This document shows positions 18,073-27,171 of a DNA stretch of 64,000 nt, in pieces (within the stretch, counting starts at the first letter, position 1; every line of letters starts with the position of its first letter). The notes under the pieces are model-generated. The model searched no databases. It saw only the letters and a list, made by a program, of their open reading frames with translations, and was not told the origin of the DNA. The DNA comes from Xanthomonas sp. F10. Its GTDB lineage: Bacteria > Pseudomonadota > Gammaproteobacteria > Xanthomonadales > Xanthomonadaceae. The DNA lies in contig NZ_JACHNP010000002.1 of the NCBI RefSeq assembly GCF_014206815.1, positions 868,001 through 932,000 on the forward strand, in the 5' to 3' direction. A program made the position numbers and the translations under genes.

Positions 18073-18512
18073 GGCGTCTATTCAGTTGGCCGACACGCGT
18101 CTACTGGGAAGATACCGACGCCGGTGGCGTGGTCTACCACGCGCGCTACGTGGCCTTCCTGGAGCGGGCGCGCACGGAGTGGTTGCGGGCGCTGGGGTAT
18201 GGTCAGGAGCGCCTGCGCCTGCAACACGACCTGGTGTTTGCGGTGCGCGCGATGCAGCTCGACTTCCTGCGCCCGGCACGCCTGGACGACTCCCTGCAGG
18301 TCGGCGTCGCGCTGTCGCAGTGCAAGCGCGCCAGCCTGGTGTTCGCGCAGTCGATCCGCCGCGACGACGGGGAACTGCTGTTGCGCGCGCAGGTGCGGGT
18401 GGCGGCGCTCAGCGCCGGCAGCTTCCGCCCGCGCGGCATGGACGACGCGCTGCACGATGCATTGAAAGTTCTTGAAATCACTGAAGCCGAATTACTGAGG
18501 AACGACGGATGA
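18009..18512 (+). CDS. ybgC: Tol-Pal associated acyl-CoA thioesterase YbgC
   Basis: Hot-dog fold thioesterase of the 4-hydroxybenzoyl-CoA type that accompanies tol-pal operons. The conserved protein starts around [20 protein letters not shown] (Asp catalytic in EDTDAGG) and continues [14 protein letters not shown]. The only usable start in frame is TTG 18009, which overlaps the ruvB stop by four bases; no ATG, GTG or TTG lies between it and the active site. Translation must therefore include about 24 extra N-terminal residues, among them [10 protein letters not shown] encoded by a heptad arm. The 3-prime end overlaps tolQ by four bases, so the operon is tightly coupled. Confidence 0.9.
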   Translation: MTAIDPNTPSPGEFPLPNPHSRRLFSWPTRVYWEDTDAGGVVYHARYVAFLERARTEWLRALGYGQERLRLQHDLVFAVRAMQLDFLRPARLDDSLQVGVALSQCKRASLVFAQSIRRDDGELLLRAQVRVAALSAGSFRPRGMDDALHDALKVLEITEAELLRNDG

Positions 18513-19285
18513 TCGCATTGCTCCTGGCCCTGCAGGACACGGTGGTGGAGGCGCTGCCGCAGGACGTGACCCAGACCGCCACCCAGGCCGTCGCCAGCAC
18601 CGCCGCCCACGGCGGCATCAACTACCTGGACCTGATGGTCAAGGCTAGCCTGCCGGTCAAGGTGATCGTGCTGCTGCTGCTGCTCGGCTCGCTGATCAGC
18701 TGGGTCATCATCTTCCGCAAGGGCAAGGTGTTCAAGGACGCCAACCGCGAGGCCGACGACTTCGAGAACCGCTTCTGGTCCGGCACCGACCTGAGCAAGC
18801 TCTACGCCGGCGCCACCGACCGCAACCGCGTGGTCGGCGGGCTGGAGGCGATCTTCGAGGCCGGCTTCCGCGAATTCACTCGCCTGCGCGACAAGCGCCG
18901 GCTCGATGCGCGCATCCAGCTGGAAGGCGCGCAGCGAGCGATGCGTGCCACCTACGCGCGCGAAGTGGACCGCCTGGAGCGCAACCTGGAACTGCTCGCC
19001 AACATCGGCTCCACCGCGCCCTACGTGGGCCTGGTCGGCACCGTGTTCGGCATCATGGTGACCATGCACGACATGATCAATAGCGGTCAGCAGGCGGGCA
19101 TCGCCGCGGTCGCGCCGGGCATCTCCGAAGCGCTGTTCGCCACCGCCATCGGCCTGTTCGTGGCGATCCCGGCGGTGTGGGCCTACAACCGCTTCACCAC
19201 CCGGGTCGAGCGCCTGGCCGTGCGCTTCGAGACCTTCTCCGAAGAGTTCAGCTCCATCCTGCAGCGCCAGGCCAGCGGCGACTGA
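18509..19285 (+). CDS. tolQ: Tol-Pal system proton channel subunit TolQ
   Basis: 258-residue inner-membrane protein, homolog of ExbB/MotA, forming with TolR the proton-driven motor that energises TolA. The first membrane segment is KVIVLLLLLGSLISWVIIF near residue 51. The signature NIGSTAPYVGLVGTVFGIM near residue 165 and ALFATAIGLFVAIPAVWAYN near residue 210 make the other two, with a long cytoplasmic loop between. The N-terminus is longer than E. coli TolQ by about 30 residues, which is usual in Xanthomonadaceae. The start overlaps ybgC by four bases. Confidence 0.96.
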   Translation: MIALLLALQDTVVEALPQDVTQTATQAVASTAAHGGINYLDLMVKASLPVKVIVLLLLLGSLISWVIIFRKGKVFKDANREADDFENRFWSGTDLSKLYAGATDRNRVVGGLEAIFEAGFREFTRLRDKRRLDARIQLEGAQRAMRATYAREVDRLERNLELLANIGSTAPYVGLVGTVFGIMVTMHDMINSGQQAGIAAVAPGISEALFATAIGLFVAIPAVWAYNRFTTRVERLAVRFETFSEEFSSILQRQASGD

Positions 19286-19322
19286 GCGTCGCCCGCCTGC
19301 CCACGACTCCCAGGATTCCCGC

Positions 19323-19749
<427 letters not shown>

Positions 19750-19760
<11 letters not shown>

Positions 19761-20751
19761 AGCCGACTCCCGCCCGCCGCTGCACCGCGGCGACGACAAG
19801 GGCCTGATCTACGGGGTCGCCCTGGCGCTGCTGGTGCATGTGCTGATCGCGCTGCTGTTCTTCCTGGCCTGGTGGTGGTCGCCGGTGCGCCAGGTCGAAC
19901 CGGCCGCCGGTTCGCCGATGGTCGAGGCCTCGCTGGTGGTCTCGGCCGCCGACGTGCGCTCGGCGCAGAAGGCGGTGAAGGACGCGCCCAAGCCCTTGCC
20001 CGAGCCGCTGCCCGAACCGGTCAAGGACGTCGCCGAGGAAGACACGGTGCCGCCGCCGCAGCCGCTGCCCACGCCCAAGCCGCAGCAGGCGCCGACCCCG
20101 CAGCAGCAGAAGGCGCAGGACTTCGTTCCGGTGCCCGACAAGGTCGACCAGGACCGCGCCACTCGCACCGCCATCTCCCAGGAAAAGGAGAAGCAGGAGC
20201 AGGAGGCCAAGCGCCGCCAGGAACAGATCGACCTGACCGAGCAGAAGCGCCAGCAGGAGGCCGAGCAGAAGCAGCGCCTGGCCGCGCAGCAGGAAGAGGA
20301 GCGGCAGAAGAAGATCGCAGACATCCGCAAGCAGCGCGAGAAGCTGGAGCGCGAGGCCCAGCTGGCCCAGCAGAAGCTGCAGCAGATCGCCGACTTGAAC
20401 GCCAAGAAGGCCTCGGCGGCCGCGGCCACCACGCCGCAGCAGGCGCCGGGCCAGAACGGCACCAATACCGACCTGCAGGCCAAGTACGCCGCGGCGATCC
20501 AGCAGGCGGTGCTGAGTCAGTGGGTGCGTCCGGATTCGGTGCCGCTGGGGCAGAAGTGCAAGATCTCGATCACGCAGATTCCCGGCGGCCAGGTGATGGA
20601 GGCCAAGGTCAGTCCCGACTGCCCGTACGACGAGGCCGGCCGTCGCTCGATCGAGGCCGCCGTGCTGCGCGCGCAGCCGCTGCCCTACCGCGGCTTCGAG
20701 ACCGTGTTCGCGCGCAACCTGACGTTCAACTTCACCGCCCAGGACCAGTGA
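19750..20751 (+). CDS. tolA: Cell envelope integrity protein TolA
   Basis: 333-residue protein that links the TolQR motor to Pal and TolB. Domain I is a short cytosolic part plus one membrane helix (GVALALLVHVLIALLFFLAW, residues about 20-39). Domain II (residues about 75-235) is Pro-rich and then a long charged helix of Lys, Glu, Gln and Ala. Domain III (residues about 240-333) is the TonB-like C-terminal fold, with KCKISITQIPGGQVMEAKV and a Cys pair. The ATG overlaps the end of tolR. Confidence 0.95.
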
Positions 20752-20922
20752 GACCGGCCGCCGCCGCTGCGTTTGCGCGCGGCCGGCCATCCACCCCCCG
20801 GGCGATGGGCGATAATGTGCCGCGTCCTGCCATCGGCTTCACATGGCGATGGTTCATGATTGCGAATACGTTCACCCGCGCATTGCTATCTCTTGCGCCT
20901 TTCCGATCCTGCTGAGCGACCC

Positions 20923-22242
20923 ATGAAGAAACTGCCGCGCTGGCTTGCCGTTCTCACCGCCCTGTTGCTGCCTCTCGCCGCGTCCGCGCAGGACAAGGGC
21001 CTGGAAATCGACATCGTCGGCGGCAATGCCTCGGCGACCCCGATCACCGTCGTGCCGATGCCGTACCAAGGCTCGGCGACCCCGCCTAGCACCGACGTCG
21101 CTGCGGTGGTCCGCGCCGATCTGGATCGCTCCGGCCAGTTCCGCAACCTGCCCGAGTCGCAGATCGTCGAGCGCCCCACCCGCGGCAGCGAAGTGCAGTT
21201 CGCCACCTGGCGCGCGCTCAAGCAAAGCTACCTGGTCGTCGGCCGGGTGATGGACGCCGGCGAGGGCGCCTACCGCGTCGAGTACGAACTGTTCGACGTG
21301 GGCAAGGGCGAGCGCATGCTCGGCCTGGCCATGACCGCCCGCGCCAACGCCATGCGCGACGTCGCCCACCAGATGGCCGATGCCATCTACGAGAAGATCA
21401 CCGGCGTGCGCGGCGCGTTCTGGACCCGCATCGCCTACGTCACCGCCAGCGGCAAGGGCGGGGCGATGCGCTATGCGCTGATGGTGGCCGACTCCGACGG
21501 CTACAACCCGCAGACCATCGTCCGCTCGGCCGAGCCGCTGCTGTCGCCGAACTGGAGCCCGGACGGCAAGAAGCTGGCCTACGTGAGCTTCGAGCGCGGC
21601 AACTCGTCGATCTACATCCAGGACATCGCCACCGGTGCGCGCCAGCTGGTCTCCAGCTTCCGCGGCATCAACGGCGCGCCGTCGTTCTCGCCGGACGGCA
21701 AGAAGCTGGCGCTGGCGCTGTCGCGCAGCGGCAACCCGGAGATCTATGTGATGGATCTGGGCAGCAAGCAGCTGACCCAGCTGACCAACCACTTCGGCAT
21801 CGATACCGAGCCGACCTGGGCACCGGACGGCAACAGCATCTACTTCACCTCCGACCGCAGCGGCCGTCCGCAGATCTATCAGGTGCCGGCCACCGGCGGC
21901 AGCGCCACCCGCATCACCTTCCAGGGCAACTACAACGCGACCCCGAGCGTGTCCTTCGACGGTAACAAGCTGGTCGTGGCCCAGGGCAGCGGCAATACCT
22001 ACAAGATCGCGATGATGGACCGCAGCCTGGGTTCGCCGCGCTGGAACACGCTGTCGACCGGTTCGCTGGACGAGTCGCCGAGCTTCGCTCCCAACGCCAG
22101 CATGGTGCTGTATGCGGCGCGTGAAGGCGGCCGTGGCGTCCTGTACGCGGTCTCGGCCGATGCCCGCGTGCGGCAGCGTCTGGTGCTTGCCGATGGCGAC
22201 GTGCGCGAGCCGTCCTGGTCGCCGTATCGCACTGCACGTTGA
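20923..22242 (+). CDS. tolB: Tol-Pal system beta-propeller protein TolB
   Basis: 439-residue periplasmic protein that binds Pal and receives the TolA signal. A signal peptide ([23 protein letters not shown]) leads to an N-terminal domain with [14 protein letters not shown], then a six-bladed propeller made of WD40-like PD40 repeats such as [20 protein letters not shown] and [19 protein letters not shown]. The 171-bp gap after tolA contains GATAAT at 20811, a possible -10, so a separate tolB promoter is possible. The start at 20923 is set by the signal peptide. Confidence 0.96.
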   Translation: MKKLPRWLAVLTALLLPLAASAQDKGLEIDIVGGNASATPITVVPMPYQGSATPPSTDVAAVVRADLDRSGQFRNLPESQIVERPTRGSEVQFATWRALKQSYLVVGRVMDAGEGAYRVEYELFDVGKGERMLGLAMTARANAMRDVAHQMADAIYEKITGVRGAFWTRIAYVTASGKGGAMRYALMVADSDGYNPQTIVRSAEPLLSPNWSPDGKKLAYVSFERGNSSIYIQDIATGARQLVSSFRGINGAPSFSPDGKKLALALSRSGNPEIYVMDLGSKQLTQLTNHFGIDTEPTWAPDGNSIYFTSDRSGRPQIYQVPATGGSATRITFQGNYNATPSVSFDGNKLVVAQGSGNTYKIAMMDRSLGSPRWNTLSTGSLDESPSFAPNASMVLYAAREGGRGVLYAVSADARVRQRLVLADGDVREPSWSPYRTAR

Positions 22243-22267
22243 CATGTAAGTTTGGTGTTAATATTTC
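22239..22267 (+). promoter_or_regulatory. Candidate sigma-70 promoter for pal
   Basis: TTGACA (22239-22244) overlaps the tolB stop codon and is followed after 17 bp by TATTTC (22262-22267), in an unusually AT-rich island of this GC-rich window. It would give pal its own transcript, as is common because Pal is needed in excess. Confidence 0.45.
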
Positions 22268-22310
22268 GCTGTTGAACCCCTCATCGGCCCAGGAGCCACA
22301 AGGTATCGCC

Positions 22311-22829
22311 ATGAACAAGACCACCCGCGTTCTGCTTGTTTCGCTGTTGTCCGTTGCAGCTCTGGCCGGCTGCGCCAAGAAGGTCAAGGAACAGCCCCAG
22401 ACCGACACCACCGGCACCACCGGTACCACCGCCCCGACCGGCCCGTCGACCTCCGGTCTGTATGGCCCGGGCGACCTGGACACCGATTCCTGCCTGCGTC
22501 AGCGCGTGGTCTACTTCGACCTGGACAAGGACACCGTGAAGCCGGAGTTCCAGGCGATCATGGCCTGCCACGCCAAGTACCTGCGTGACCGTCCGTCCTC
22601 GCGCATCACCCTGCAGGGCAACACCGACGAGCGCGGTTCGCGCGAGTACAACATGGGCCTGGGCGAGCGTCGTGCCAACGCCGTGTCCTCGGCGCTGCAG
22701 GCCAACGGTGGCTCGGCTGCGCAGCTGACCGTGGTCAGCTACGGCGAAGAGCGTCCGGTCTGCACCGAGTCGAACGAGTCCTGCTGGTCGCAGAACCGTC
22801 GCGTCGAGATCGTCTACACGGCGCAGTAA
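22311..22829 (+). CDS. pal: Peptidoglycan-associated lipoprotein Pal
   Basis: 172-residue outer-membrane lipoprotein. The signal peptide ends with the lipobox ALAGC (Cys20). A linker rich in Thr, Gly and Pro follows. The OmpA-like domain (residues about 65-172) contains the peptidoglycan-binding region NTDERGSREYNMGLGERRA. Pal holds the outer membrane to the cell wall and cycles with TolA and TolB. A good GGAG box precedes the start, and a candidate promoter lies upstream. Confidence 0.97.
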   Translation: MNKTTRVLLVSLLSVAALAGCAKKVKEQPQTDTTGTTGTTAPTGPSTSGLYGPGDLDTDSCLRQRVVYFDLDKDTVKPEFQAIMACHAKYLRDRPSSRITLQGNTDERGSREYNMGLGERRANAVSSALQANGGSAAQLTVVSYGEERPVCTESNESCWSQNRRVEIVYTAQ

Positions 22830-22835
22830 GAAAAG

Positions 22836-23663
22836 ATGCGTATCGGTGTCCTTACATCGATGATCGTCGCGGCGGCCCTCGTGGCCGCCGCGCCGGCTCA
22901 TGCGCAACGCGCGAGCCTGGCCGACCGCGTTTCCGCGCTCGAGCAGCAGGCCATGAATACCCAGGCCAACACCGACATCCTGAACCAGCTCAACCAGCTG
23001 CGGACGCAGATGCAGTCGATGGAGGCCACGATCGAACAACTGCAGCACAGCAACGACCAGCTCAAGCAGCAGATCAAGGACCAGTACCTGGACCTGGATG
23101 GCCGCGTGGGCCGGCTCGAAAGTGGTGCAGGGGCAGGGGCGACGCCGCCGTTGCCGCCGGCCAATGGCGCCGCACCGGCTGCCGCGCCGGCCGCGCCCGC
23201 AGGCAAGCCGTCCGCCGTCGCCGAGCCGCCGCCGTCGGTGCACGGCGACGCCGGTACCCTGGCGGCCGCCGGCGATGAGCGGGCGGCCTACAACGTCGCC
23301 TTCGACGCCCTGAAGGCAGGCAAGTACGCCGATTCGGCGAACCTGTTCCAGAGCTTCCTGCAGGCCTTCCCGAACGGCGTGTACGCGCCGAACGCGCTGT
23401 ACTGGCTCGGCGAGAGCTATTACGCCACCAAGAATTTCCAGTTGGCCGAGGCCCAGTTCCAGGACCTGATCGGCCGCTATCCGACCCACGACAAGGCACC
23501 GGGCGCGCTGCTCAAGCTGGGTCTGTCCCAGTACGGCGAAGGCCGCGTCCAGGACGCCGAGCAGACCCTGCAACAGGTCGGCGCGAAGTATCCTGGCTCC
23601 GATGCCGCGCGCACCGCGCAGGACCGCCTGCAGTCGATCCGTATCGGCCAGCAGTTGCGCTGA
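22836..23663 (+). CDS. cpoB: Tol-Pal system coordinator YbgF/CpoB
   Basis: 275-residue periplasmic protein that links Tol function with cell-wall synthesis during division. The signal peptide ends APAHAQ. Residues about 25-85 form a trimeric coiled coil (LADRVSALEQQAMNTQAN and following heptads). A Pro/Ala-rich linker leads to three TPR units in the C-terminal half (YNVAFDALKAGKYADSANLF, ALYWLGESYYATKNFQLAEA, ALLKLGLSQYGEGRVQDAEQ). It lies six bp after pal. Confidence 0.93.
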   Translation: MRIGVLTSMIVAAALVAAAPAHAQRASLADRVSALEQQAMNTQANTDILNQLNQLRTQMQSMEATIEQLQHSNDQLKQQIKDQYLDLDGRVGRLESGAGAGATPPLPPANGAAPAAAPAAPAGKPSAVAEPPPSVHGDAGTLAAAGDERAAYNVAFDALKAGKYADSANLFQSFLQAFPNGVYAPNALYWLGESYYATKNFQLAEAQFQDLIGRYPTHDKAPGALLKLGLSQYGEGRVQDAEQTLQQVGAKYPGSDAARTAQDRLQSIRIGQQLR

Positions 23664-23709
23664 GCCCCTTACGCTGCCGCCGCCGTCGCGGGAGCACTTT
23701 TCTCCCGCC

Positions 23710-24387
23710 ATGGCCGCCGTTCCCAGCGATATCGTCCAAAGCCCGCTGCCCCGCCTGAAGCTGACGGAGATCTTCCTGTCGCTGCAGGGCGAGGCCGAGA
23801 GCGCCGGCTGGCCCACGGTGTTCGTGCGCCTGACCGGTTGCCCGCTGCGCTGCAGCTACTGCGACACCGCCTACGCCTTCCACGGCGGGCAATGGTGGGA
23901 CATCGATGCGATCCTGGAAGAGGTGGCGCGCCACGGCGTACGCCACGTCTGCGTCACCGGCGGCGAGCCGCTGGCGCAGAAGCGCTGCCTGCAGCTGCTG
24001 CAGCGCCTGTGCGATGCCGGTTACGACGTCTCGCTGGAGACCTCCGGCGCCCTGGATATCGCCGAAGTCGACCCACGCGTGTCGCGGGTGCTCGACATCA
24101 AGACCCCGGCGTCGCAGGAGGCGCACCGCAACCGCTGGGAGAACCTGCCGCTGCTGACCGCGCGCGACCAGATCAAGTTCGTCCTGTGCGGCCGCGCCGA
24201 CTACGAATGGGCGCGCGCCGTGGTCGCCGAACACCGGCTGGACACCCGCTGCACGGTCTGGTTCTCGCCAAGCAAGAGCGAACTGAGCGCGCGCGACCTG
24301 GCCGACTGGATCGTCGCCGACCGCCTGCCGGTACGGTTCCAGATGCAGTTGCACAAGCTGCTGTGGAACGACGAGCCTGGCCGCTGA
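23710..24387 (+). CDS. queE: 7-carboxy-7-deazaguanine synthase QueE
   Basis: 225-residue radical SAM enzyme that makes the 7-deazaguanine core of queuosine from 6-carboxytetrahydropterin. The iron-sulphur site is CPLRCSYCDTAYAFHGG (CxxxCxxC, residues about 43-50). It is followed by VCVTGGEPLAQ, the SAM-binding glycine motif. ATG 23710 gives the expected short N-terminus (KLTEIFLSLQGEAESAGWP). It is followed by queC, the next pathway step, across a repeat-filled 186-bp gap. Confidence 0.94.
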   Translation: MAAVPSDIVQSPLPRLKLTEIFLSLQGEAESAGWPTVFVRLTGCPLRCSYCDTAYAFHGGQWWDIDAILEEVARHGVRHVCVTGGEPLAQKRCLQLLQRLCDAGYDVSLETSGALDIAEVDPRVSRVLDIKTPASQEAHRNRWENLPLLTARDQIKFVLCGRADYEWARAVVAEHRLDTRCTVWFSPSKSELSARDLADWIVADRLPVRFQMQLHKLLWNDEPGR

Positions 24388-24393
24388 GCGGCC

Positions 24394-24566
24394 GGGATTT
24401 GGAGTTCGGGATTCGGGATTCGTAGGAGCGGCTTCAGCCGCGACGGATCTTGTTCGAACTTTCATCGCGGCTGAAGCCGCTCCTGCATGGTCAAATGCAC
24501 CATGTGGATCCCATCCGCTCACGTGCCGTCGCTTTTGCAAATCCCCAATCCCCACTCCCGAATCCC
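24394..24566. repeat. Heptad inverted repeat E (queE/queC), with a REP pair inside
   Basis: Left arm 24394-24421: GGGATTT, GGAGTTC, GGGATTC, GGGATTC. Right arm 24539-24566: AAATCCC, CAATCCC, CACTCCC, GAATCCC. The spacer of 117 bp contains a complete REP-A inverted pair starting at the very next base after the left arm. The right arm is followed by CGCCCCC and the queC ATG. Confidence 0.93.
24422..24486. repeat. REP-A inverted pair nested in heptad repeat E
   Basis: Forward copy 24422-24444 and inverted copy 24464-24486 (with two substitutions), separated by 19 bp. This is a BIME-like arrangement that can fold as one long hairpin. Confidence 0.9.
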
Positions 24567-24573
24567 CGCCCCC

Positions 24574-25239
24574 ATGAAAAACGCCGTCGTCCTTCTCTCC
24601 GGTGGCATGGACTCCGCCGTCGTCGTCGCCATCGCCCGTGCGCAGGGTTTCGCGGTGCATGCCTTGAGCGTGCGCTACGGCCAGCGCCACACCTCCGAAC
24701 TGGATGCGGCCGCGCGGGTCGCCTCGGCGCTGGGCGCGGTGGCGCACAAGACCGTCAACGTCGACCTGCGCAGCATCGGCGGCTCCGCGCTGACCGACGA
24801 CATCGAGGTGCCGGACGCCGGCGGCGACGGCATCCCGGTCACCTACGTGCCGGCGCGCAACACCATCATGTTGTCGGTGGCATTGGGCTGGGCCGAGGTG
24901 CTGGGCGCGGCCGACATCTTCTGCGGGGTCAACGCCGTGGACTACTCCGGCTATCCCGACTGCCGCCCCGAGTTCATCGATGCGTTCCAGACCCTGGCCA
25001 ATCTGGCGACCAAGGCCGGGGTGGAGGGGGCCGGGCTGCGCGTGCATGCGCCGTTGCAGCACATGAGCAAGGCGGACATCGTGCGCGAGGGCGTGCGCCT
25101 GGGCGTGGATTTCGGCCTCACCGTGTCCTGCTACCGCGCCGACGACGCCGGCCGCGCCTGCGGCCATTGCGATGCCTGCCGCCTGCGCGCGGCCGGTTTC
25201 GCCGACGCCGGCGTCGCCGACCCGACCCGCTACGCCTGA
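24574..25239 (+). CDS. queC: 7-cyano-7-deazaguanine synthase QueC
   Basis: 221-residue ATP-dependent enzyme converting 7-carboxy-7-deazaguanine to preQ0. The PP-loop is [20 protein letters not shown] near residue 8, and RYGQRH follows. Near the C-terminus are the zinc cysteines of [20 protein letters not shown]. Length is normal (about 220-230). No Shine-Dalgarno is present; the ATG follows directly on a pyrimidine-rich run derived from heptad repeat E. It forms an operon with queE. Confidence 0.95.
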   Translation: MKNAVVLLSGGMDSAVVVAIARAQGFAVHALSVRYGQRHTSELDAAARVASALGAVAHKTVNVDLRSIGGSALTDDIEVPDAGGDGIPVTYVPARNTIMLSVALGWAEVLGAADIFCGVNAVDYSGYPDCRPEFIDAFQTLANLATKAGVEGAGLRVHAPLQHMSKADIVREGVRLGVDFGLTVSCYRADDAGRACGHCDACRLRAAGFADAGVADPTRYA

Positions 25240-25275
25240 TTTCGCGAAACGCCCCGTGCTGGGGTAGACTACGCG

Positions 25276-25303
25276 CCCCGGTGCAACGCCGGGGTCTTGT
25301 TTT
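25276..25303 (+). terminator. Hairpin with T-rich tail between queC and tRNA-Lys
   Basis: CCCCGG and CCGGGG pair around seven bases, followed by TCTTGTTTT. It may end the que transcript or be part of the tRNA leader; TAGACT at 25264-25269 with a GC-rich discriminator could be the tRNA -10 box. Confidence 0.4.
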
Positions 25304-25379
25304 GGGCCGTTAGCTCAGTCGGTAGAGCAGAAGACTTTTAATCTTTTGGTCGATGGTTCGAATCCATCACGGCCCACCA
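25304..25379 (+). tRNA. tRNA-Lys (anticodon TTT)
   Basis: 76-nt cloverleaf. Acceptor GGGCCGT pairs with ACGGCCC, followed by discriminator A and an encoded CCA. The D arm is GCTCAGTCGGTAGAGC, the anticodon loop CTTTTAA gives anticodon TTT, and the T loop is TTCGAAT in stem GATGG/CCATC. All invariant positions are present. Confidence 0.98.
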
Positions 25380-25838
25380 CTTCGATCCACGCGTTAGGCG
25401 TCGCCTTTGGTGATTTTTCGCCGGCTCCTGAAAACTCTACTGAAAATAGCGGCAGCTTCGCTGGTTCCACGGTCGGCACTGCGTGGCCATAACGCTGCCG
25501 CACCACATCCGTATTGCGTGGCCTGAGTCCTCATCATCCAAAGGCGTTCTGCCTCGGTGCTTCATGTTGCGCAGCGCAACGCGATCGCTCGCAGCGATCA
25601 TGTCCTCCGTGATCGCGCGCTTCGTACAGTGTTGCCGAGCGCGCTTTTCGAAAGCCTGGCGTCGCTTTGATCGCGACGTGGGCGACCTTTTGGCCGCACT
25701 GAATGTGCATGCCAATGTCGCATCGCCCGCAGCGTCAGCTGCATGCCGCCCGCAAGAGCCAGCCGAAGCCGAGGCATCAGGCACCTGAACGTGCTGCTGA
25801 AGCTGCTATGCTGGAACCTGTCTACAGGGGGCTTTGTT
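25380..25838. other. Lower-GC stretch behind tRNA-Lys, no intact gene
   Basis: About 460 bp directly after the tRNA 3-prime end, clearly less GC-rich than the surrounding genes (for example around 25410-25460). Open frames exist on the minus strand (25437-25784 and 25598-25849), but none has a recognisable domain, and one of those in the area simply reads through the tRNA. Position and composition fit the remnant of an element integrated at the tRNA, but no integrase motif or direct repeat of the tRNA end is seen. Confidence 0.4.
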
Positions 25839-26192
25839 GTGCGATTCAATGTGTTGCTTCTTATCGCTGTCCTGGCGGTTCTTTCCGTGCCTGCGCCCGC
25901 CGCCCAGTCCGGCCGCTATACGGTCGTGCGCAAGCAACTCACGATTGCCAGCCTGCCGGACGACGACATGCGCCCACAGATCGTCGGGACCGTCGTCGAC
26001 GTTGGCGCGGGAAGCACCACCCTGAAAGGTGGCGCTCGCGTCCCAGCGATAGGTGCCAAGCTCGGCGACTTGGCGCGTTTCGTCTGTGCTTCGATCGACA
26101 CGGGCAACCCGCCGGTCTCGACCGACTGTCAACTGGTCAGCTCCCAGGCACCAGACAAGAAGCCGCGCGACTACAACAACTTCTGGGATTGA
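25839..26192 (+). CDS. Small secreted protein, unknown function
   Basis: 117-residue predicted periplasmic or secreted protein starting at GTG 25839 with GGGGG nine bases upstream. The signal peptide is MRFNVLLLIAVLAVLSVPAPAA. The mature part (QSGRYTVVRKQLTIASLPDD, then VGTVVDVGAGSTTLKGG) reads like a small beta-rich domain. Two Cys (FVCASID, STDCQLV) may form a disulphide. I do not recognise the family. A clear rho-independent terminator follows, which supports a real transcription unit. Confidence 0.6.
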   Translation: MRFNVLLLIAVLAVLSVPAPAAQSGRYTVVRKQLTIASLPDDDMRPQIVGTVVDVGAGSTTLKGGARVPAIGAKLGDLARFVCASIDTGNPPVSTDCQLVSSQAPDKKPRDYNNFWD

Positions 26193-26229
26193 CCCGACGC
26201 TGTAGGCGCTACGATCAGCATCCTCCAAG

Positions 26230-26253
26230 CCCCGGCCATGTGCCGGGGTTTTT
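26230..26253 (+). terminator. Rho-independent terminator
   Basis: CCCCGGC-CATGT-GCCGGGG is a 7-bp stem, followed by TTTTT. It lies 38 bp after the stop of the small secreted protein gene. Confidence 0.85.
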
Positions 26254-26448
26254 GTTGCTGGCTTCTCGTCGCGCTCGGCGGGCAGCTGAAGCGCATGCCC
26301 CCGCGCGATTATGAAAGTTTGTCCTCGTCGTCTTGAAGCGGAGGGCAATTCGGAATGCGGCAGTGCTGGCATGTGCTTGGCGGCCTGGGATGTCGGCGTG
26401 CTGCATCGGTGCAGTCGCGCCGCGTGGGCCGTCGATGCTCTTGAGCGC

Positions 26449-27066
26449 TTACCCCAAGGGCTGCAGGAGTAACGACAGGCACAGTCCCAGCATGAACAGC
26501 GCGACTGCCGCATCCAACACGCGCCACGCAGCGGGCTTGCGGAACACCGGCTGCAGCAGCCGCGCGCCGTAGCCCAGGCTGCAGAACCAGGTCACGCTGG
26601 CCAGGCAGGCGCCGAGTGCGAACGCCCAGCGCAGTTGTCCCGGGTAACGGGTCGAGAGGCTGCCCAGCAGCACCATGGTGTCCAGGTACACGTGCGGATT
26701 GAGGAAGGTGAAGGCCAGGCAGGTCAGCAGGACGCGTTGCCAACTCCGCGGATCCTGGCCTTGCGCCAGCAGGCCGCCGCTGCCGCGCCAGGCGCGGCGC
26801 GCCGCCAGCAGCGCGTATGCGCCAAGGAAGGCCGCGCCGCCGAAACGCAATCCCTGCAGCACGCCTGGCCAGGCATCCACCACGGCGCCGATGCCCGACA
26901 CGCCCAGGACGATCAGCGCGACATCGCTGGCAGCGCAAACCGCCACGACCAGGCCGACGTGCCGACGCTGCAGTCCCTGGCGCAGCACGAAGGCGTTCTG
27001 CGCGCCGATGGCGACGATCAGGCCGGCGCCGGCGACGAGGCCGGCCAACAGTGCGTGCAGCCACAT
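26449..27066 (-). CDS. LysE/ArgO family amino-acid exporter
   Basis: 205-residue inner-membrane exporter for basic amino acids, lysine and/or arginine. The N-terminal signature is AGLIVAIGAQNAFVLRQGLQ near residue 14. Six hydrophobic segments follow, with TFLNPHVYLDTMVLLGS near residue 118, the second conserved family motif. Length matches LysE/ArgO (about 200-210). It is divergent from an argP/lysG-like regulator across 105 bp, the classic arrangement in which the regulator induces the exporter in response to intracellular lysine or arginine. Start 27066 is chosen because it gives the family N-terminus MWLHALLAGLV. Confidence 0.93.
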   Translation of the reverse strand: MWLHALLAGLVAGAGLIVAIGAQNAFVLRQGLQRRHVGLVVAVCAASDVALIVLGVSGIGAVVDAWPGVLQGLRFGGAAFLGAYALLAARRAWRGSGGLLAQGQDPRSWQRVLLTCLAFTFLNPHVYLDTMVLLGSLSTRYPGQLRWAFALGACLASVTWFCSLGYGARLLQPVFRKPAAWRVLDAAVALFMLGLCLSLLLQPLG

Positions 27067-27171
27067 GCGCAAGGTCCTGGTGGGTGGGGCGAGCATGCTG
27101 CACGCGCCGCCCGCATTAGCCAAACTCGTTTTTCTGTACGCTGTGAAGCGTTCCTAATCTGCGTCGTTGCC

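Noticed and set aside
25315-25506. 63-codon minus-strand frame reading through tRNA-Lys (ends GFEPSTKRLKVFCSTD)
   Set aside because: The ending is the translated reverse complement of the tRNA, a well-known annotation artefact.
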